A stretch of 64,000 bases of DNA from Promerops cafer (Eukaryota > Chordata > Aves > Passeriformes > Nectariniidae). How positions within the stretch are numbered: the first letter of the stretch is position 1; each line of letters starts with the position of its first letter. Positions 1-10,809 of this stretch are shown in pieces. Under the pieces are notes generated by a model, which was given only the letters and a program-made list of their open reading frames with translations, searched no databases and had not been told where the DNA came from. Both the position numbers and the translations under genes were made by a program. The stretch covers positions 124,001 through 188,000 of the forward strand of contig VZSE01001840.1 in NCBI GenBank assembly GCA_013398275.1, written 5' to 3'.

Positions 1-1780
1 TGGGGGAGGTCCGGGAGGGGGGCAGGGGGATGGGGAGGGGGCCATGGCTGTGCCCAGCACCCCCGCACAGGGCAGAGGGGGAGGTGNCTCTGACATGGGG
101 GGGGCTGTTCTGGGGGTGGAGGTGGGGGGTTGAGGGGTGCCACAGGGTGCTGGTGGGACCCTGAGCTGCCCTGGCACTGCCCTCCCGCAGGGGCACCGTG
201 GTCACACTTGGGGACCCACTGGGCTGGGGCAGAGATGGGAGATGGGCTTGAGTCCACCCGAGGGCTTCGTGCAGGTTCCTGAGCAACCCCCCCGGAGCTT
301 TTCCCCTTGGGGGGGTTGGTGGCTGTGAAAGGCGAGTGCTGGCCCCGAGTGGCAAAAGCTGCTTCCAGAACCGTCCATGGGGCTGCCACGGCCGGGGGGC
401 TGCGGCACCGCCACTGCCCAGGGCTGGGATGAGCGAAACCCAGCCCAGCAGAGCCAAGGCAGGGAATCACAGGAGCCAGGCCGAGCCCTGTGGCAGCCCC
501 TTGCTGAGGTGCTGAGGGGACGGGATGTGGCTGCAGGGCTGCAGTGCCCTGGGACAGGTGCACGAGGGCCCAGGGCTCGGGACCCGAATGGATTAACCCA
601 GGAGATGGGGAGGGCAGTACTGGGCCCATCTATGGGGCTGCAGCAGGGGACACAGGCAAGAAAGGAGGACTCCAGGGCTGGGAATGCTGGAAACTCTGGG
701 CCACACCCTGGCCTGGCCGTGGCCTGATGGGTTCCTTGCAGAGCTGCACGGTGACCTTGGCCCCTCTGGCTCTGGAAACCCCATCCCCTGGAGCCAGGGC
801 AGCTGCAGACCCCAGGGACTGACCCCCCCACATGTCACTACCAGGGTGACAACACCCTGTGGGTGACCCTGTGTGCAGCCATCCTGGGCTACGGGATGTG
901 GCACAGGTGACCTGACCCTGGGGGGCTGCAGCCCATCACCTGCTGTGGGACCCTCGGGGGTGCTGCGTGTGGGAAGGGGCAGGTCTGGAGTCTGCTCATG
1001 CTGGGTGACACTTGCTGGGGTGACAGGGGGAATCCAGCTCCTCTGTGGGGTGAAGGGGGCTGGGGTGCTGCACAGCACCCAGGGAGTCTCAGAGTGTCCC
1101 CCCTCTGTGAAACCTCCTTTGCTGCAGCCACCAGCAGCCCCCGGGCCGTGCAGCCTCCTGCCTCAGCTGGTGGGACAATGCCAGCAAGGGGACCCCGCTG
1201 CTGCCCTCGACCCCCGGCCCAGCCCTGGCTGTGCTGCCCATCCAGGCACATCCCAGCCATGGGCTCGTGTCCCAGGCTGAGCCCCTCGTGACCTCAGCTG
1301 TCCCGGTGTCACAGAGGCGCCCCTGTGCTGCTGCCCCCACTGCCCCGTGGGGCTGGGGCGCTTCTCAGGGACCCCAAAAGGGCGGGGGTGACACGGGAGG
1401 AGCCCAACACCCAACACTTGAGTGCCCCATGCTCAGCCCCAGGGTGCTGCCCGGGTGCTGCCCTGCTGCAGCTGCACCCGGGACCGGCCCCAGCCCCTGC
1501 CCGTCCCCGCAGCCCCGGGCCAGTGCCGGGAAGGGGCTCCCGCGGTGCCCCCGGCGCCGGCACGGCCGCGGGCGCTCCCTCCCCGGGCTGCAGACGGGCA
1601 GAGCCAGACGTTCACCAGCGCTTTGAGGCGTTTTATCGCGCATGGAAAGAGCCGAGCTCAGCAGGTCCGGCGGCGGCTGCCGGGCTGTCGGGGGGATCAA
1701 GTCTCTGGCCCCGAAACGCCTGAAGCGGGGCTGGCGGGGCTTTGTTGGCCAGGCCCGCCCCGGCTCTTGGCACGCGTTCG
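1..1780. other. GC-rich intergenic DNA upstream of CRYBB2
   Basis: This stretch is very GC rich, with many G and C runs. Long open frames exist on both strands, but they follow from base composition (few stop codons) and none reads like a known protein. In vertebrates CRYBB3 usually lies next to CRYBB2, but I find no crystallin exon here (no WVGYQ or FEQENF type segment). One ambiguous base lies at 87. No CR1 copy is recognisable. Confidence 0.6.
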
Positions 1781-2034
1781 GCTGATGCTTGCAAACTCCA
1801 AATCTCCTCGCCACCAACCCGACAAAGCGGGTGACTCGAATGTGACAGGTAATGAAATAACTCGGGCTTGGTGCTCGGGCAGACAAAGGCTGCGGCGGAT
1901 CAGCTGACCCTGGTTTTCATTGGGGTTTAATCCAGCATTCTCGCTTTGAATCGGGCTTTAACTATTTTGTAAATAGTTTTGGCACCTCTCTGCTGCAGCT
2001 CGGTATAAATTCCACCTCCCGGCCCCAGCCCTTC
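1781..2034 (+). promoter_or_regulatory. CRYBB2: CRYBB2 proximal promoter
   Basis: A TATA box (TATAAAT) lies at 2004-2010, about 30 bases before the inferred transcription start near 2035. Upstream are an inverted CCAAT box (ATTGG near 1919), a bicoid-type TAATCC site (1928-1933) as bound by OTX or PITX factors, a MEIS/PREP-type TGACAG (1843-1848) followed by TAATGA (1850-1855), and TCAGCTGAC (1900-1908), which resembles a Maf half site. A perfect 8-base inverted repeat at 1960-1978 contains the forkhead-like core GTAAATA. This AT-rich interval stands out from its GC-rich surroundings. The TATA box is seen directly; the factor assignments are inferred from motifs. Confidence 0.7.
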
Positions 2035-2063
2035 ACTGGCTCAAGCGGGTACTGGTATAACTG
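2035..2063 (+). other. CRYBB2: CRYBB2 exon 1, non-coding 5' UTR
   Basis: A short leader lies between the inferred start (about 31 bases after the first T of the TATA box, in the context TTCACTGG) and a good splice donor, CTG followed by GTAAGA at 2064. Mammalian CRYBB2 also starts with a small untranslated exon, which supports this model. The exact start base is inferred. Intron 1 runs to about 2805. It contains only GC-rich sequence and open frames that look like composition artefacts. Confidence 0.6.
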
Positions 2064-2805
2064 GTAAGACTTTGCTATTTATTGCCCTCTCTTTTGCCGT
2101 AGCCTCCTCCCGATCCCCGGGGCCGGGGTCCCTTCCCGGTGCCAGCGGGGTGTGGGCTCGCAGCGGCTGAGCCGGGGACAGTCCCGTCCCCGCAGGCCAA
2201 AGCAGGGTATCACCACCCGGCCATGGCTCCGTCTCTCTTTGTCAGGAATGAGTTTCCACCCGTTTTGGAGCTGCTCAGACACTGAGGGTCCCTCTGGGCT
2301 TGAGGATGGAGGAGTGGCAGTGCCAGGCCGAGTCGGGAGGGCTCAGCACAGGCTCCTCGGGGCTGGGGCTGGTGGGGGGAGCCCCAGAGCTTCTCTGCAT
2401 CACCCCTTCAAGCACCTGCGTGGCACCGCCATGCTCAGCTGTGACTGGCTGGACAGGGACAGCAGGAAATCCTCGACCACAGGGCCTGGGCTCCACTGGG
2501 AATGATTTAGGAATTCCCTGGGCTCACAGTTCCCTGTGCTGGAGACCCCGGGCAGGTCCAAAGGACCATTGCCTGTGCTCTGAGCCTGGGGAGGTTTGGG
2601 GTGCTGAGCAGCCTTCAGGAGAGTTTGTCCCAGCCTGAGCCCATCCTGCTGCAAGCCCTGGTGCCAACACCCTCTTCCCTGGGCAAACTGCAGGGTACAG
2701 ATGGGGGCATGGACACAGGGCACGGCCACGGGGCTCTGAGCACGGTCCCCAGCGTGTCCTCAGGGGCAGATTTTAACGTGCTGAGTTTCCCTCCCAAGGC
2801 AGCAG

Positions 2806-2874
2806 ACAACCCAGCTGATGATGGCTTCCGAGCACCAAATGCCAGCCTCCAAGCAGCAGCAAGCCAGCTCCAAG
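2806..2874 (+). CDS. CRYBB2: CRYBB2 exon 2 (start codon, N-terminal arm)
   Basis: The coding part is 2821-2874 and ends AAG before donor GTCAGT, in phase 0. The acceptor could be any of three AGs, ending at 2798, 2802 or 2805, all upstream of the ATG, so protein is unaffected. The arm is rich in Gln and Ser (SKQQQASSK). Such arms extend from the globular core in beta-crystallins and are the fastest-changing part of the family. Intron 2 (2875-3588) holds only GC-rich DNA. Confidence 0.9.
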
Positions 2875-5484
2875 GTCAGTGGGAGACTGCCCAGCCCTGC
2901 CGGGGGGCCAGGGCACCCTCAGCCTCTCTGGGTGCCCAAATCATACCCGGAGGCACTGCTGGGAGCAGCTGAGCTCCCCTTGCCAGCACCCCCAGCACTC
3001 CCGTGCCAAGCGCGGCCGGCTGCGCTGCTGAGCTGTTTGCAGCAGGACGAGGGGACGGGGAATGGGATTTTTTTGGCATCCCGCAGCCTCGGTGCAGGTG
3101 GAGTGGCTGGGAACAGATCAAGCACTGATCTCCCACCACCGCTGCAGACACAGCAGATCTGTCCCCACCGCCCGCTGAGCCCTGAGATCTGTGCTGAGCT
3201 GGTGGCCCCGGGGCTGTCCCCGAGCTGTCCCCGGGTGTCTGGGTCGCCGTGTCCCTCTGGTGACTGCGGTGCTCCCGCCACAACCCGAGTCCCTCAGCTG
3301 TTTGATGCCCGCTGTGAGCGTGGGCATCCCTCTGCCAGGAGCACCGGGGCACTGGGACAGTGCTGGCAGGGCCTCCTGGGCACCCGTGGGTGAGACCTGC
3401 ATCCTCAGAGGGATGGCAGCAGTGGCTTGCACTTGCAGGCTCCTTAAAAGCCTCTGGAGTGCAGATTTGGGAGAGTGAGAGGTCTGGACTGCTGCAGACG
3501 TGCTGCCCCCGTGGCTGGGGACAGCGTGTGCCCCCCGTCGTGGGGCAGGGGCGGGTGACACCTGCGCTGAGGTCCTGCTCTCTTCCAGATTGCCATCTTC
3601 GAGCAGGAGAACTTCCAGGGCCGCTGCCATGAGCTCAGCGGGGCCTGCCCCAACCTGAAGGAAGCCGGCGTGGACAAAGTGGGCTCCATCCTGGTGCACT
3701 CCGGACCGTACGTGAGGGGGGCTGGGGCCGGGAGGGGCGGGGGNNNNNNNNNNNNNNNNNNNNNNNGCTGGGGAGGAGGGGTCTCCCCGCTGCCACACCC
3801 GCATCGGATTTCGTGCGGCCAACACTGCTGAGCTGCTCGCCCACCTCACCCCAGTGAGGGCCCGGTGCCAGGAGTTGCCAGCAGGTGAGGAGGGGGACAC
3901 AGTGGGTGAACAGGGGGTGACATTGTCACCTGGACAGGCTGATAACCCCGCTCAGCAGCAGGGAGAGTGGAGGGGTGTGGGCATGGGCAGAGATCACAGC
4001 GTTACCCCCAGTTTGGTTTCCTTCCCTTTGGGTGCAGGGACAGATGAGACTGGGACCGGCTTGGTGCCCTCTCCCCAGGTGCTGGCCCTGTGTGTGCTCT
4101 CCAAGCCACGGGCTCCGGGCAAGGGAGAGCCCCCGAAAAGCCCCTGGAGGGTTCCCAGCCTGCACCCAGCAGTGCTGCTCCCAGAACAACGGGGCAGCTG
4201 CAGAGCGCCCTGGTAGGGGCACAACCCCAGCTGGCACATTTGGGTGATCCTGTGAGTCCCCAGGGACCAAGGATGGGTGGCCACCACGTCGGAGCATCGC
4301 CCGTGGGAAGCCCTGCGGTGCCACTGCTGGCCGGAGGCACCGCAGCCCCGCCTGCTCCCCGCTGGCACCTCCCTGGCACCTCTCCCTTCCTGGCGGGGAG
4401 CAGGGGGCACGGCTGGGGCTCAGCCCGGGCGCTCGCCGGGGGCGGTGCCAGGGGCCGATCCCCGCGCCGCTGCCCCCTCTGAAGCGCGTCCCCTGCTCTC
4501 TTCCAGCTGGGTGGGCTACGAGCAGGCAAGCTGCAAAGGGGAGCAGTTTGTGTTTGAGAAGGGGGAGTACCCCCGCTGGGACTCCTGGACCAACAGCCGG
4601 AGAAGCGACAGCATCACTTCCCTGAGACCCATCAAAGTGGTGAGAGCACCCAGACAGCCACTACCCACCCGCCAGACCAAGGTCTGCAGCCAGAAGTCTT
4701 CCCCAGCCTTCCCCCGCCCTCCCCAGCCCCGCGGGCGGAGGGGCACCCCCTCCTGCGCACCCTCGCCCCAGCGCTCGGGGCCCGGGGAGCCGTGGGGGGG
4801 TCGGAGGGGGCGCGGGGACGGGGGCAGTGGCAGGTGACCCCAGAGCGGAGGACGTCTGCTGGTAAGTCTGGCAGTGCCCGCGCAGGCAGCGGCTCTCTGA
4901 GCTGGAAGGAGGGATGCGGAGCACCCCCGGCATCGGTGGGAGCGGCGGCACACGGTGCCGGCCCTGGCCTCGGTTTCCCCATAGCCCTGGGCTCTGCCCC
5001 CCCTGCCCAGCCCCGCGGGGCCGGCAGCCGCTGACCCCCGTCTCTGCTCTCCCGGCTGCAGGACAGCCAGGAGCACAAGATCGTGCTGTACGAAAACCCC
5101 AGCTTCACCGGCAAGAAGATCGAAATCATAGACGACGATGTGCCCAGCTTCCACGCACACGGCTACCAGGAGAAGGTCTCATCCGTGCGGGTGCAGAGCG
5201 GCACGTGAGTACCGGGGGCGGCGGGGGTGGGTCCCGGGCGGTGCCGGCGCATCCCCACGGGGCTGGGCTCTGCCGGGGGTGCGTGTGTTGTATGACCCCC
5301 CTCTTGCCTTGCCAGGTGGGTGGGATACCAGTACCCTGGCTACCGGGGCTACCAGTACCTGTTTGAAAAGGGGGACTACAAGGACAGCTCAGACTTCGGC
5401 GCTCAGCACCCCCAGATCCAGTCGGTCAGGCGCATCCGGGACATGCAGTGGCACCAGCGCGGTGCCTACCACCCCACCAACTAA
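2821..5484 (+). CDS. CRYBB2: Beta-crystallin B2, complete
   Basis: This gene encodes beta-B2 crystallin, a soluble structural protein of the eye lens that forms homodimers and mixed beta-crystallin oligomers to give transparency and refractive power. Five coding exons (2821-2874, 3589-3707, 4507-4639, 5062-5204, 5316-5484) join in frame to 618 bases, or 205 residues plus TAA, the same length as human CRYBB2. The first exon gives an 18-residue N-terminal arm beginning MASEHQ. Each remaining exon encodes one Greek-key motif, with IAIFEQENFQG, WVGYEQASCKGEQFVFEKG, HKIVLYENPSFTGKK and WVGYQYPGYRGYQYLFEKG as landmarks. The C-terminus is WHQRGAYHPTN. The DSQEHK linker and the IDDDVPSFHAHGYQEKVSSV segment separate it from CRYBB1 and CRYBB3. 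The start at 2821 has a strong context (A at -3, G at +4). An in-frame ATG at 2818 would add only one Met. Intron 3 contains a gap but no exon is affected. Confidence 0.97.
3589..3707 (+). CDS. CRYBB2: CRYBB2 exon 3 (Greek key 1)
   Basis: The exon is 119 bases, after acceptor TCTTCCAG, and ends GGACC before donor GTACGT. It encodes the first Greek-key motif of the N-terminal domain, from IAIFEQ to the split Pro codon of the GPW junction. A second GTGAGG lies 6 bases downstream, but using it would break the frame into exon 4. Confidence 0.95.
3744..3766. other. Assembly gap (23 N) in CRYBB2 intron 3
   Basis: A run of 23 N lies in a G-rich stretch (GGGGCGGGGG immediately before). It is intronic, and exons 3 and 4 on either side are intact. 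Confidence 0.99.
4507..4639 (+). CDS. CRYBB2: CRYBB2 exon 4 (Greek key 2)
   Basis: The exon is 133 bases, after acceptor CTCTTCCAG, with donor GTGAGA at 4640. It encodes the second Greek key, ending SLRPIKV, just before the interdomain linker. In beta-B2 crystallin the linker is extended, which favours domain-swapped dimers. Intron 4 (4640-5061) has no recognisable element. Confidence 0.96.
5062..5204 (+). CDS. CRYBB2: CRYBB2 exon 5 (linker and Greek key 3)
   Basis: The exon is 143 bases, after acceptor CGGCTGCAG, with donor GTGAGT at 5205. It encodes the linker DSQEHK and the third Greek key, through VSSVRVQSG and a split Thr codon. Intron 5 (5205-5315) is only 111 bases. Confidence 0.97.
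5316..5484 (+). CDS. CRYBB2: CRYBB2 exon 6 (Greek key 4 and stop)
   Basis: The last coding exon follows acceptor CTTGCCAG. It encodes the fourth Greek key (WVGYQYPGYRG, then SVRRIRDMQWHQRG) and the short C-terminal tail ending HPTN, then TAA at 5482-5484. The polyadenylation signal lies about 120 bases later. Confidence 0.97.
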
Positions 5485-5632
5485 AGCCCCCGGCCCGTGC
5501 CGGGGCGCGGGGAGCGGAGCAAGCGTTCCCCCGGCCGCCGCTGTGCCCCCGCGGCCTCGCCTCCCGCCTCCCCCCGTGTGATGCCCGCGCTGCCGAAGCA
5601 ACTCAATAAAGCTTGGAGTTTCAAAGTCCCAG
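5485..5632 (+). terminator. CRYBB2: CRYBB2 3' UTR and polyadenylation signal
   Basis: A short 3' UTR of about 145 bases contains one canonical AATAAA at 5605-5610. Cleavage is expected 15-25 bases later. A further AATAAA at about 6026 lies too far downstream to be the main signal. Confidence 0.85.
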
Positions 5633-6024
5633 CTCCGCCCTTTCATTCCCGGCGTGCAGAGGGACCCCGCTGTCAGGATGCCCGCCCTGCCCTCCGCGCT
5701 CCTGGGTGGGGAGGGGGCCCATCGCCGCGCCCCCGGTGCTCTCAGTGCCACCCGTCGCCGGTGCCATCGGTGCTGCCAGGTCACCGAAGTGTCCGGGGTG
5801 AGGGAGGCGACCTGGGGCTCAGCGGGAGGGTCGGGGGCTGCTCACCCTGTGCGGACCTGGGGGGTCCGGCCCCCGCGCGGTGGCTCTGGGGCTCAGCCCT
5901 GTCGTGGGGTGCGCGGCCAAGGCCGTGGGTCACATCCTGCTGCGGGGACAAAGGTATCCCCTGAGCACCGGGGCAGATGCCACAGATGCTGGGGCAGCCC
6001 CTCTCGATCGAGGCACCTCCAAGC

Positions 6025-6125
6025 CCAATAAAGGCATTAGTTATTAGGCTCTGAAAGCTTTAATTAGTAACAATGCTTTAATTTAGCAGTCACGGTGCTA
6101 GAGGATGCTTTTACGGTCATGTCAT
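6025..6125. promoter_or_regulatory. Candidate lens enhancer 3' of CRYBB2
   Basis: This AT-rich island in GC-rich DNA lies about 400 bases past the CRYBB2 polyadenylation signal. It contains a near-perfect direct repeat, GCTTTAATTAG at 6057-6067 and GCTTTAATTTAG at 6075-6086. Between the copies is a SOX-type AACAATG (6069-6075), and TTAGTTATTAG precedes them. Paired SOX2 and PAX6 sites drive other avian crystallin genes. The motifs are seen directly; enhancer function is inferred. Confidence 0.35.
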
Positions 6126-6930
6126 AAATCGGGCAGAGGAAGTGGAGGAGCGCAGCAGCACCTGCTTGGCCGGGGGCTCCGTGTGGTGGCAGAGGCGGTG
6201 GCGGTGACGGACGTGGTGGCGGGGGCGGCTGGGCTCGGTCCCCTCGGGCAGCAGGACGTGGCCGTGGCAGCCGCTCTGTGTCACTGCATCTGCGTGGGCA
6301 CGGGGCGCCGGTGATGGGCACAGGCGAGGGGCACCTGACGGGGCACTCCGGGCACCCCGTGGCTCCCGCCGCTCTCCTGTCCCGTGCAGGGACCTGCCTG
6401 GCCGCGGTGTTTTGGTGTGAATCCCTGCAAACCCGGGAATCCCGGGGAGTCGGGGACGCGCAACATCGCCCTCGTCAGCTCCCGCTCCCAGCCGCCGCGG
6501 CGGGGTGGGCTTTGCCCCCGAATCCCCCGTGTGCCAGAGGCTTTTCCCTGTGCTCCGGAGGAGCGAGCCCGGCGGAGCCCCCGGCGGGCACAGCCCAGCC
6601 CACCCCACGGGCGACCGGCCCGATTCATCACTCGCCACACGCTGCTGCGAAATGCCAGCTCCTCGGCGAGGCGTGCTTTGGCAGCCACCGCGCTGCTTCC
6701 CCGCGGAAAGCTGCGCCTTTCCTTCCCCAGGGAGGATTCAGGATCATCCCAGACCTGAGCGCTCTCCTGAAAAGTGGGATTTTAGCGGTAGCAGCGGCAG
6801 TGCCCGCGGTGCCCTGTGCGTGCCGGGAGAGCCGGTGGGAAACGGCGGCTTCTGGGGGGCAAACCGCTGAAAGCAGCAGGGGGGCGGGGAGAAGAGACCC
6901 CAAATCACGGAGCCAGAGATTCCCAGCCAT

Positions 6931-7050
6931 GGGACCCTGGAACGGTTTGGGTTGGAAGAGACTTTAAAACTCATCTCGTTCGACTACCCTGCCACGGGCA
7001 GGGCCACCTTCCACTGGCCCGGGTTGCCTCAAGCCATGTCCAACCTGACA
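6931..7050 (-). repeat. CR1 retrotransposon fragment, degraded
   Basis: The sequence resembles the reverse complement of a CR1 3' end: GGAACGGTTTGGGTTGGAAG, then CTGCCACGGGCAGGGCCACC and CATGTCCAACCTG. It is more diverged than the copies further right. It is a 5'-truncated non-LTR element with no coding capacity. Confidence 0.75.
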
Positions 7051-8225
7051 GTCGGGGGCCAGGGCAGCTCCCGCGGGGACACCGGAGCCCGGCTCTGGGT
7101 GGGCTGGGAGAGTTCTGGGGGAAAAAGCACCGAAAGCAGAAGTGGAAAATGTGAACGAGCCCAGAGCAGCTCCTGTGGGACCCGTTGGGGGAAATTCCTC
7201 ACCTGGGGGCTGGGTGCACCCAGGTGGGCGCCCTCGGGTCACCTGGAAGCAGCTTCAGCTCTGCCGAGGAGGGTTTTTCCCTCGCTGGCTCTGGGGAAAT
7301 GTGCTGAGAGAATAATTTGGTTTTTTTAAATTTAATTCAAAAGCAGAAGATCGCCTCCGTCCCACGCCCGCTGCGGAGCTGCCATCTGGCTTGCTGCCAC
7401 CGCGCTCGTCGCCTCAGTATCCCCCGGCCACCCCAGCCGTGTCCCTGTCCCCTCCCTCCCGCTGGCCATCGTCCCCCGCTGCCGGCGGGGCTGCCGGTGC
7501 TGGGGAGGTGTCAGCGGCCCCACGGCGCTGCTCTTGGTGGGTGGGTGGTTTTGCCGTCGTGCCAACAGCCGGCAGAGCTAAAGCTGTTCTCCAGGCTGGG
7601 GAAGGGATTTTTTTTTTCGCCCAGCAAAGGATGGGGGGATCAGACCCCACTGCCGCCGGCCGTGCTGGTTCCAGCACCCCGGTTCCTGCCGTGCCAACGG
7701 CGTGGAGCGGGCTGGGGTGGGCGGGGGGAATCCCCGCGACCCCCGGCAGGTGAACCCCACGGGAGAGGGGCTGCCTGCAGGGGAACAGCAGCAATTTGCC
7801 ACGGAGTAATTAACGAAAGAGTAAGAATGATGCAAACCCTGGCTAAATCACATCCGACGCTGAGGTGTCTTTTCCTTCCTGTTTTCTTTCCCAACTGGAG
7901 CAGCAGCCGCTGTCCGTCCTCGGGAGGCGCCTCCGTCAGGACCGTGGGTGATGCGGGATGGGCCGGTGAGGAGGAGGAGGAGGCAAAAGCGGTGAAGAGA
8001 TGAAGATGTGCCCATCGGCTCCCACTGGCTTTGCTTTTCTTTTGCCAGCGGCAGCCGGGTGAATCCCCCCTCGGGACACCCCAGGTTGGAGAATCACGGG
8101 ATAAAAAACAGTCTTGAAAAACACGAATTGTTTTTTACTTAGATACAGTGGGCTGAGCTCAATAGCACCTGCAGCCTGGGTGCTTTGGGTACCTAACGTG
8201 CCTTGCCAGCTGTGAGGGCTTTACT

Positions 8226-8335
8226 GTGGGTTTCACGGATTTTTATGCTCTGAAAATTATTGTTATGTTTAATTCTCCATCTTCAAGAGCCACGTGATTA
8301 CATGAGATCCCTAGCTTCAATTTTTTTCTCTTCTT
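8226..8335. promoter_or_regulatory. AT-rich block with CACGTG E-box
   Basis: This AT-rich island has a perfect CACGTG at 8291-8296, readable on the minus strand as TCACGTGG, with TTATTGTTATG (SOX-like) about 30 bases upstream. It could be a distal regulatory element. There is no other evidence, so confidence is low. Confidence 0.2.
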
Positions 8336-10654
8336 CTCTGCATTAAGTGGAGCCTCCAGCCTCATGTTTGTGCCTCCACGCACAGACCCAGCCACAAACA
8401 CTGAAGGTTTAAGGAAGGAAGGAAAACCAAGCAGGAACCCAGCATGTATTATTAAAGCCTTGTGGTTTTCAGGGCAGATTTGTGATTTATCGATGTTCAG
8501 CTTTGGCATGTGGAAAAGTAATCTGTGCTCTGATTAATGCGAGGGCTGAGGCAGAAGTGAAATATCCCGGAGAGAGAGAGGAGCTCTGTCGGGGGACGCC
8601 GGGCTCTGGCTGTCCCCGAGAATGGGCATTCTTGTCCTCAGTGCCAGGCTCCCATTTGCTTTCTGCTCCTTGTTTTTGTTCCCGACATCAGTGTGATGAG
8701 GCAGAGAAAGGAAGCAATGAAACCTCTACAGCTCCTTACAGCCAGTAAAATCCCTGTCCGGTTGAAAAGCTAATTAAGAAACATCGCTTCTTCAGAGGCC
8801 AGAATTGGAAGCAGCCTCGTGGAGACATAATGGGATTACCGGGTATCAGGGGATTGCAGCCGGCCAGGACAGCGACGCTGCGGCCCCACGCGCCCGCCCT
8901 CGATGATGAAACACCCAGGGCCAGCCCAAAACTCTTCACGAACACGGAGAGCCGAGGGGATGCGCTGGGAAGCAGCGACTCCGCCGTGGTGGGAGTGAGG
9001 AGCTGGGCAGCCGCTGGGGCTCCCTCCGCACCCGACGCCTTTCCCCACACCAATGGAAAAAAGCAAATGTTGCGTTTCCCTCCGGGCGAGCGGCCAGGGC
9101 AGCCCCGATTGTCCCGGGTTCACCCGCGGGGAGGGCCAGCAGTGGCTCTGTGACCCCGCCACGGGGGCGCCGCGGGCCGCAGAGCAGCAGCTCCAGGTGG
9201 GGCATCGGCACAGGAGCAGCCGGCGCTGTTCCGTCCTTCGAGGCTGCAAATCCAGCGGCGGGGACTGCTGCCAGTGCCAGCAGAGGCCGGGGAGCGCTGT
9301 CCGAGCTGGAAAGCCCCGGGCAGCACAAGTGCCAATTGGGAAACATCTGCTCCTCCCAGCCCGGGCGGGCTGCGAGCGGGCGCACGGCAACGAAATGGGA
9401 TTAAAATGTATCACCGGATTACGGCAGTGCTGCACAGATCAGCCGCCGTGGATGTTCTTAGGAAATCGGGGGGTAAAAAAAAAAGGAAAAGCAAATTTCT
9501 CTCTTCGGCATGGACGTAACCTTTATGTTTCTTTTTTTTTTTTTTTATACCTTATGCACGGTTCAGAGCTGGAGCCAGACCTCCTCTCTGCACGGTTCAG
9601 CTCATCTCAAAGGAAACTGGGGCCGAGTTTAAGCAATTTTAGATGAAATGGCCATGTGAGCAGCCAGTCCCTGGTGCTGCCACCACGGCCGTGGAGAAGT
9701 GGCCTTAGCTGGGTGCCTGGGGTACGACACGGTGCCCTGTCCCCTCTGTCACCTCTGAAGGTGTCGGGAGGTGTGTCACGAGCTAGATTCGGTTCCTTTG
9801 GCAGAGCACCGGGTGGCGGGAGGCTCGTGCAGAAGCGGGGCTGTGTCTGGAGCATCCCTGGGGCTCTTCCCCTCAGGGGAAACGCCCAGCCTGCAGAAAA
9901 ACCCTGAGCGAACCCTCGGGAAAGAGGCAGGAGCAAGAGAGGGGCCTGCATTCATTGTTCCCCACGGCTCCCACTCGCCCCACCCTGGCCACGGGGCCAC
10001 CCCGGGCTCCCCCATCGCTGCCACCTCGGGCACAGCTGGGCTGGTTTGGGGGTCCCCATCCCTTTGTACCCAACGCCTCAACCCCGGAGGGCTGTGCCAG
10101 GCAGGGGCGCCTGCAGACAATGGGGACATTCTTCGGCAAACCAAAGCAATAACGCGGAGAGCCGCCCGCTATTTTGGGAGCTCATATGCTCCAAGGCAAA
10201 TGTCATTTGTGTGTGAGATCCATTTAGGGAGCCGCGTAATGAAGTCGTGCATCATGAGGAGGGACCAGCTCACTTAGCAACCTTCCCGCGTGTGACGTCT
10301 GGTGTTCCTCTGCAGGACGGGATTGCTCCTCCGGCAGCCGCAGAGCAAAACGCTGCTCGCAGCTGCCGGGAGAGGCGCTTTGAACTGCGAGCAGCCCCCA
10401 CCAGCAGCCAGTTCCTGAGGTGGGCTTGTGCCCCTGTGCTGCGGGGGGTTTGGGTGCTGCGAGTCCCTGAGCTGCCCCTCGCCCGCGGAGCCTCGGCTCT
10501 TTTAGGGGTGGAAGAAGCTGAGGCAGGGTGCGGGGACGGAGCCCTTTAGTTGTGGGGGCTGAAAGGGAGAGCTGCCGTCTCATTTCCCATCGGGAGCTTC
10601 CCCCTGGCTGGACGTGCGGGTGCAGGGGCACACTGGGTGTCCTCATGTGCTGGT

Positions 10655-10735
10655 TTTACTGGGCATACTGGGTACAGTGGTGTGATGGATGTACTGGGGG
10701 CTCTGGGTTTGCTGGGAGCTCTGGGCCCAGGCTGG
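10655..10735. repeat. Degenerate short tandem array
   Basis: Units resembling TACTGGG or TGCTGGG followed by 2-5 variable bases recur about seven times (ACTGGGCA, ACTGGGTA, TACTGGGGG, CTCTGGG, TGCTGGGAG, CTCTGGGCC). It looks like an old minisatellite. The open frame through it is a by-product of the repetition. Confidence 0.4.
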
Positions 10736-10809
10736 CAGCAGGACGAGGGCAGGGAGGGAGAGGATGGCTGTCTCTCACGGCGGGAATGTCTGCCCGGGTT
10801 CTCTCCAGG

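Noticed and set aside
202..1907. Long overlapping open frames on both strands at the left end
   Set aside because: They follow from high GC content, overlap each other in several frames, are rich in Pro, Gly, Ser and Arg, and show no domain or splice structure.
2821..5484. Assignment of the crystallin gene as CRYBB1 or CRYBB3
   Set aside because: The arm MASEHQ, the linker DSQEHK and the 205-residue length match CRYBB2. CRYBB1 has a much longer arm and different Greek-key wording.
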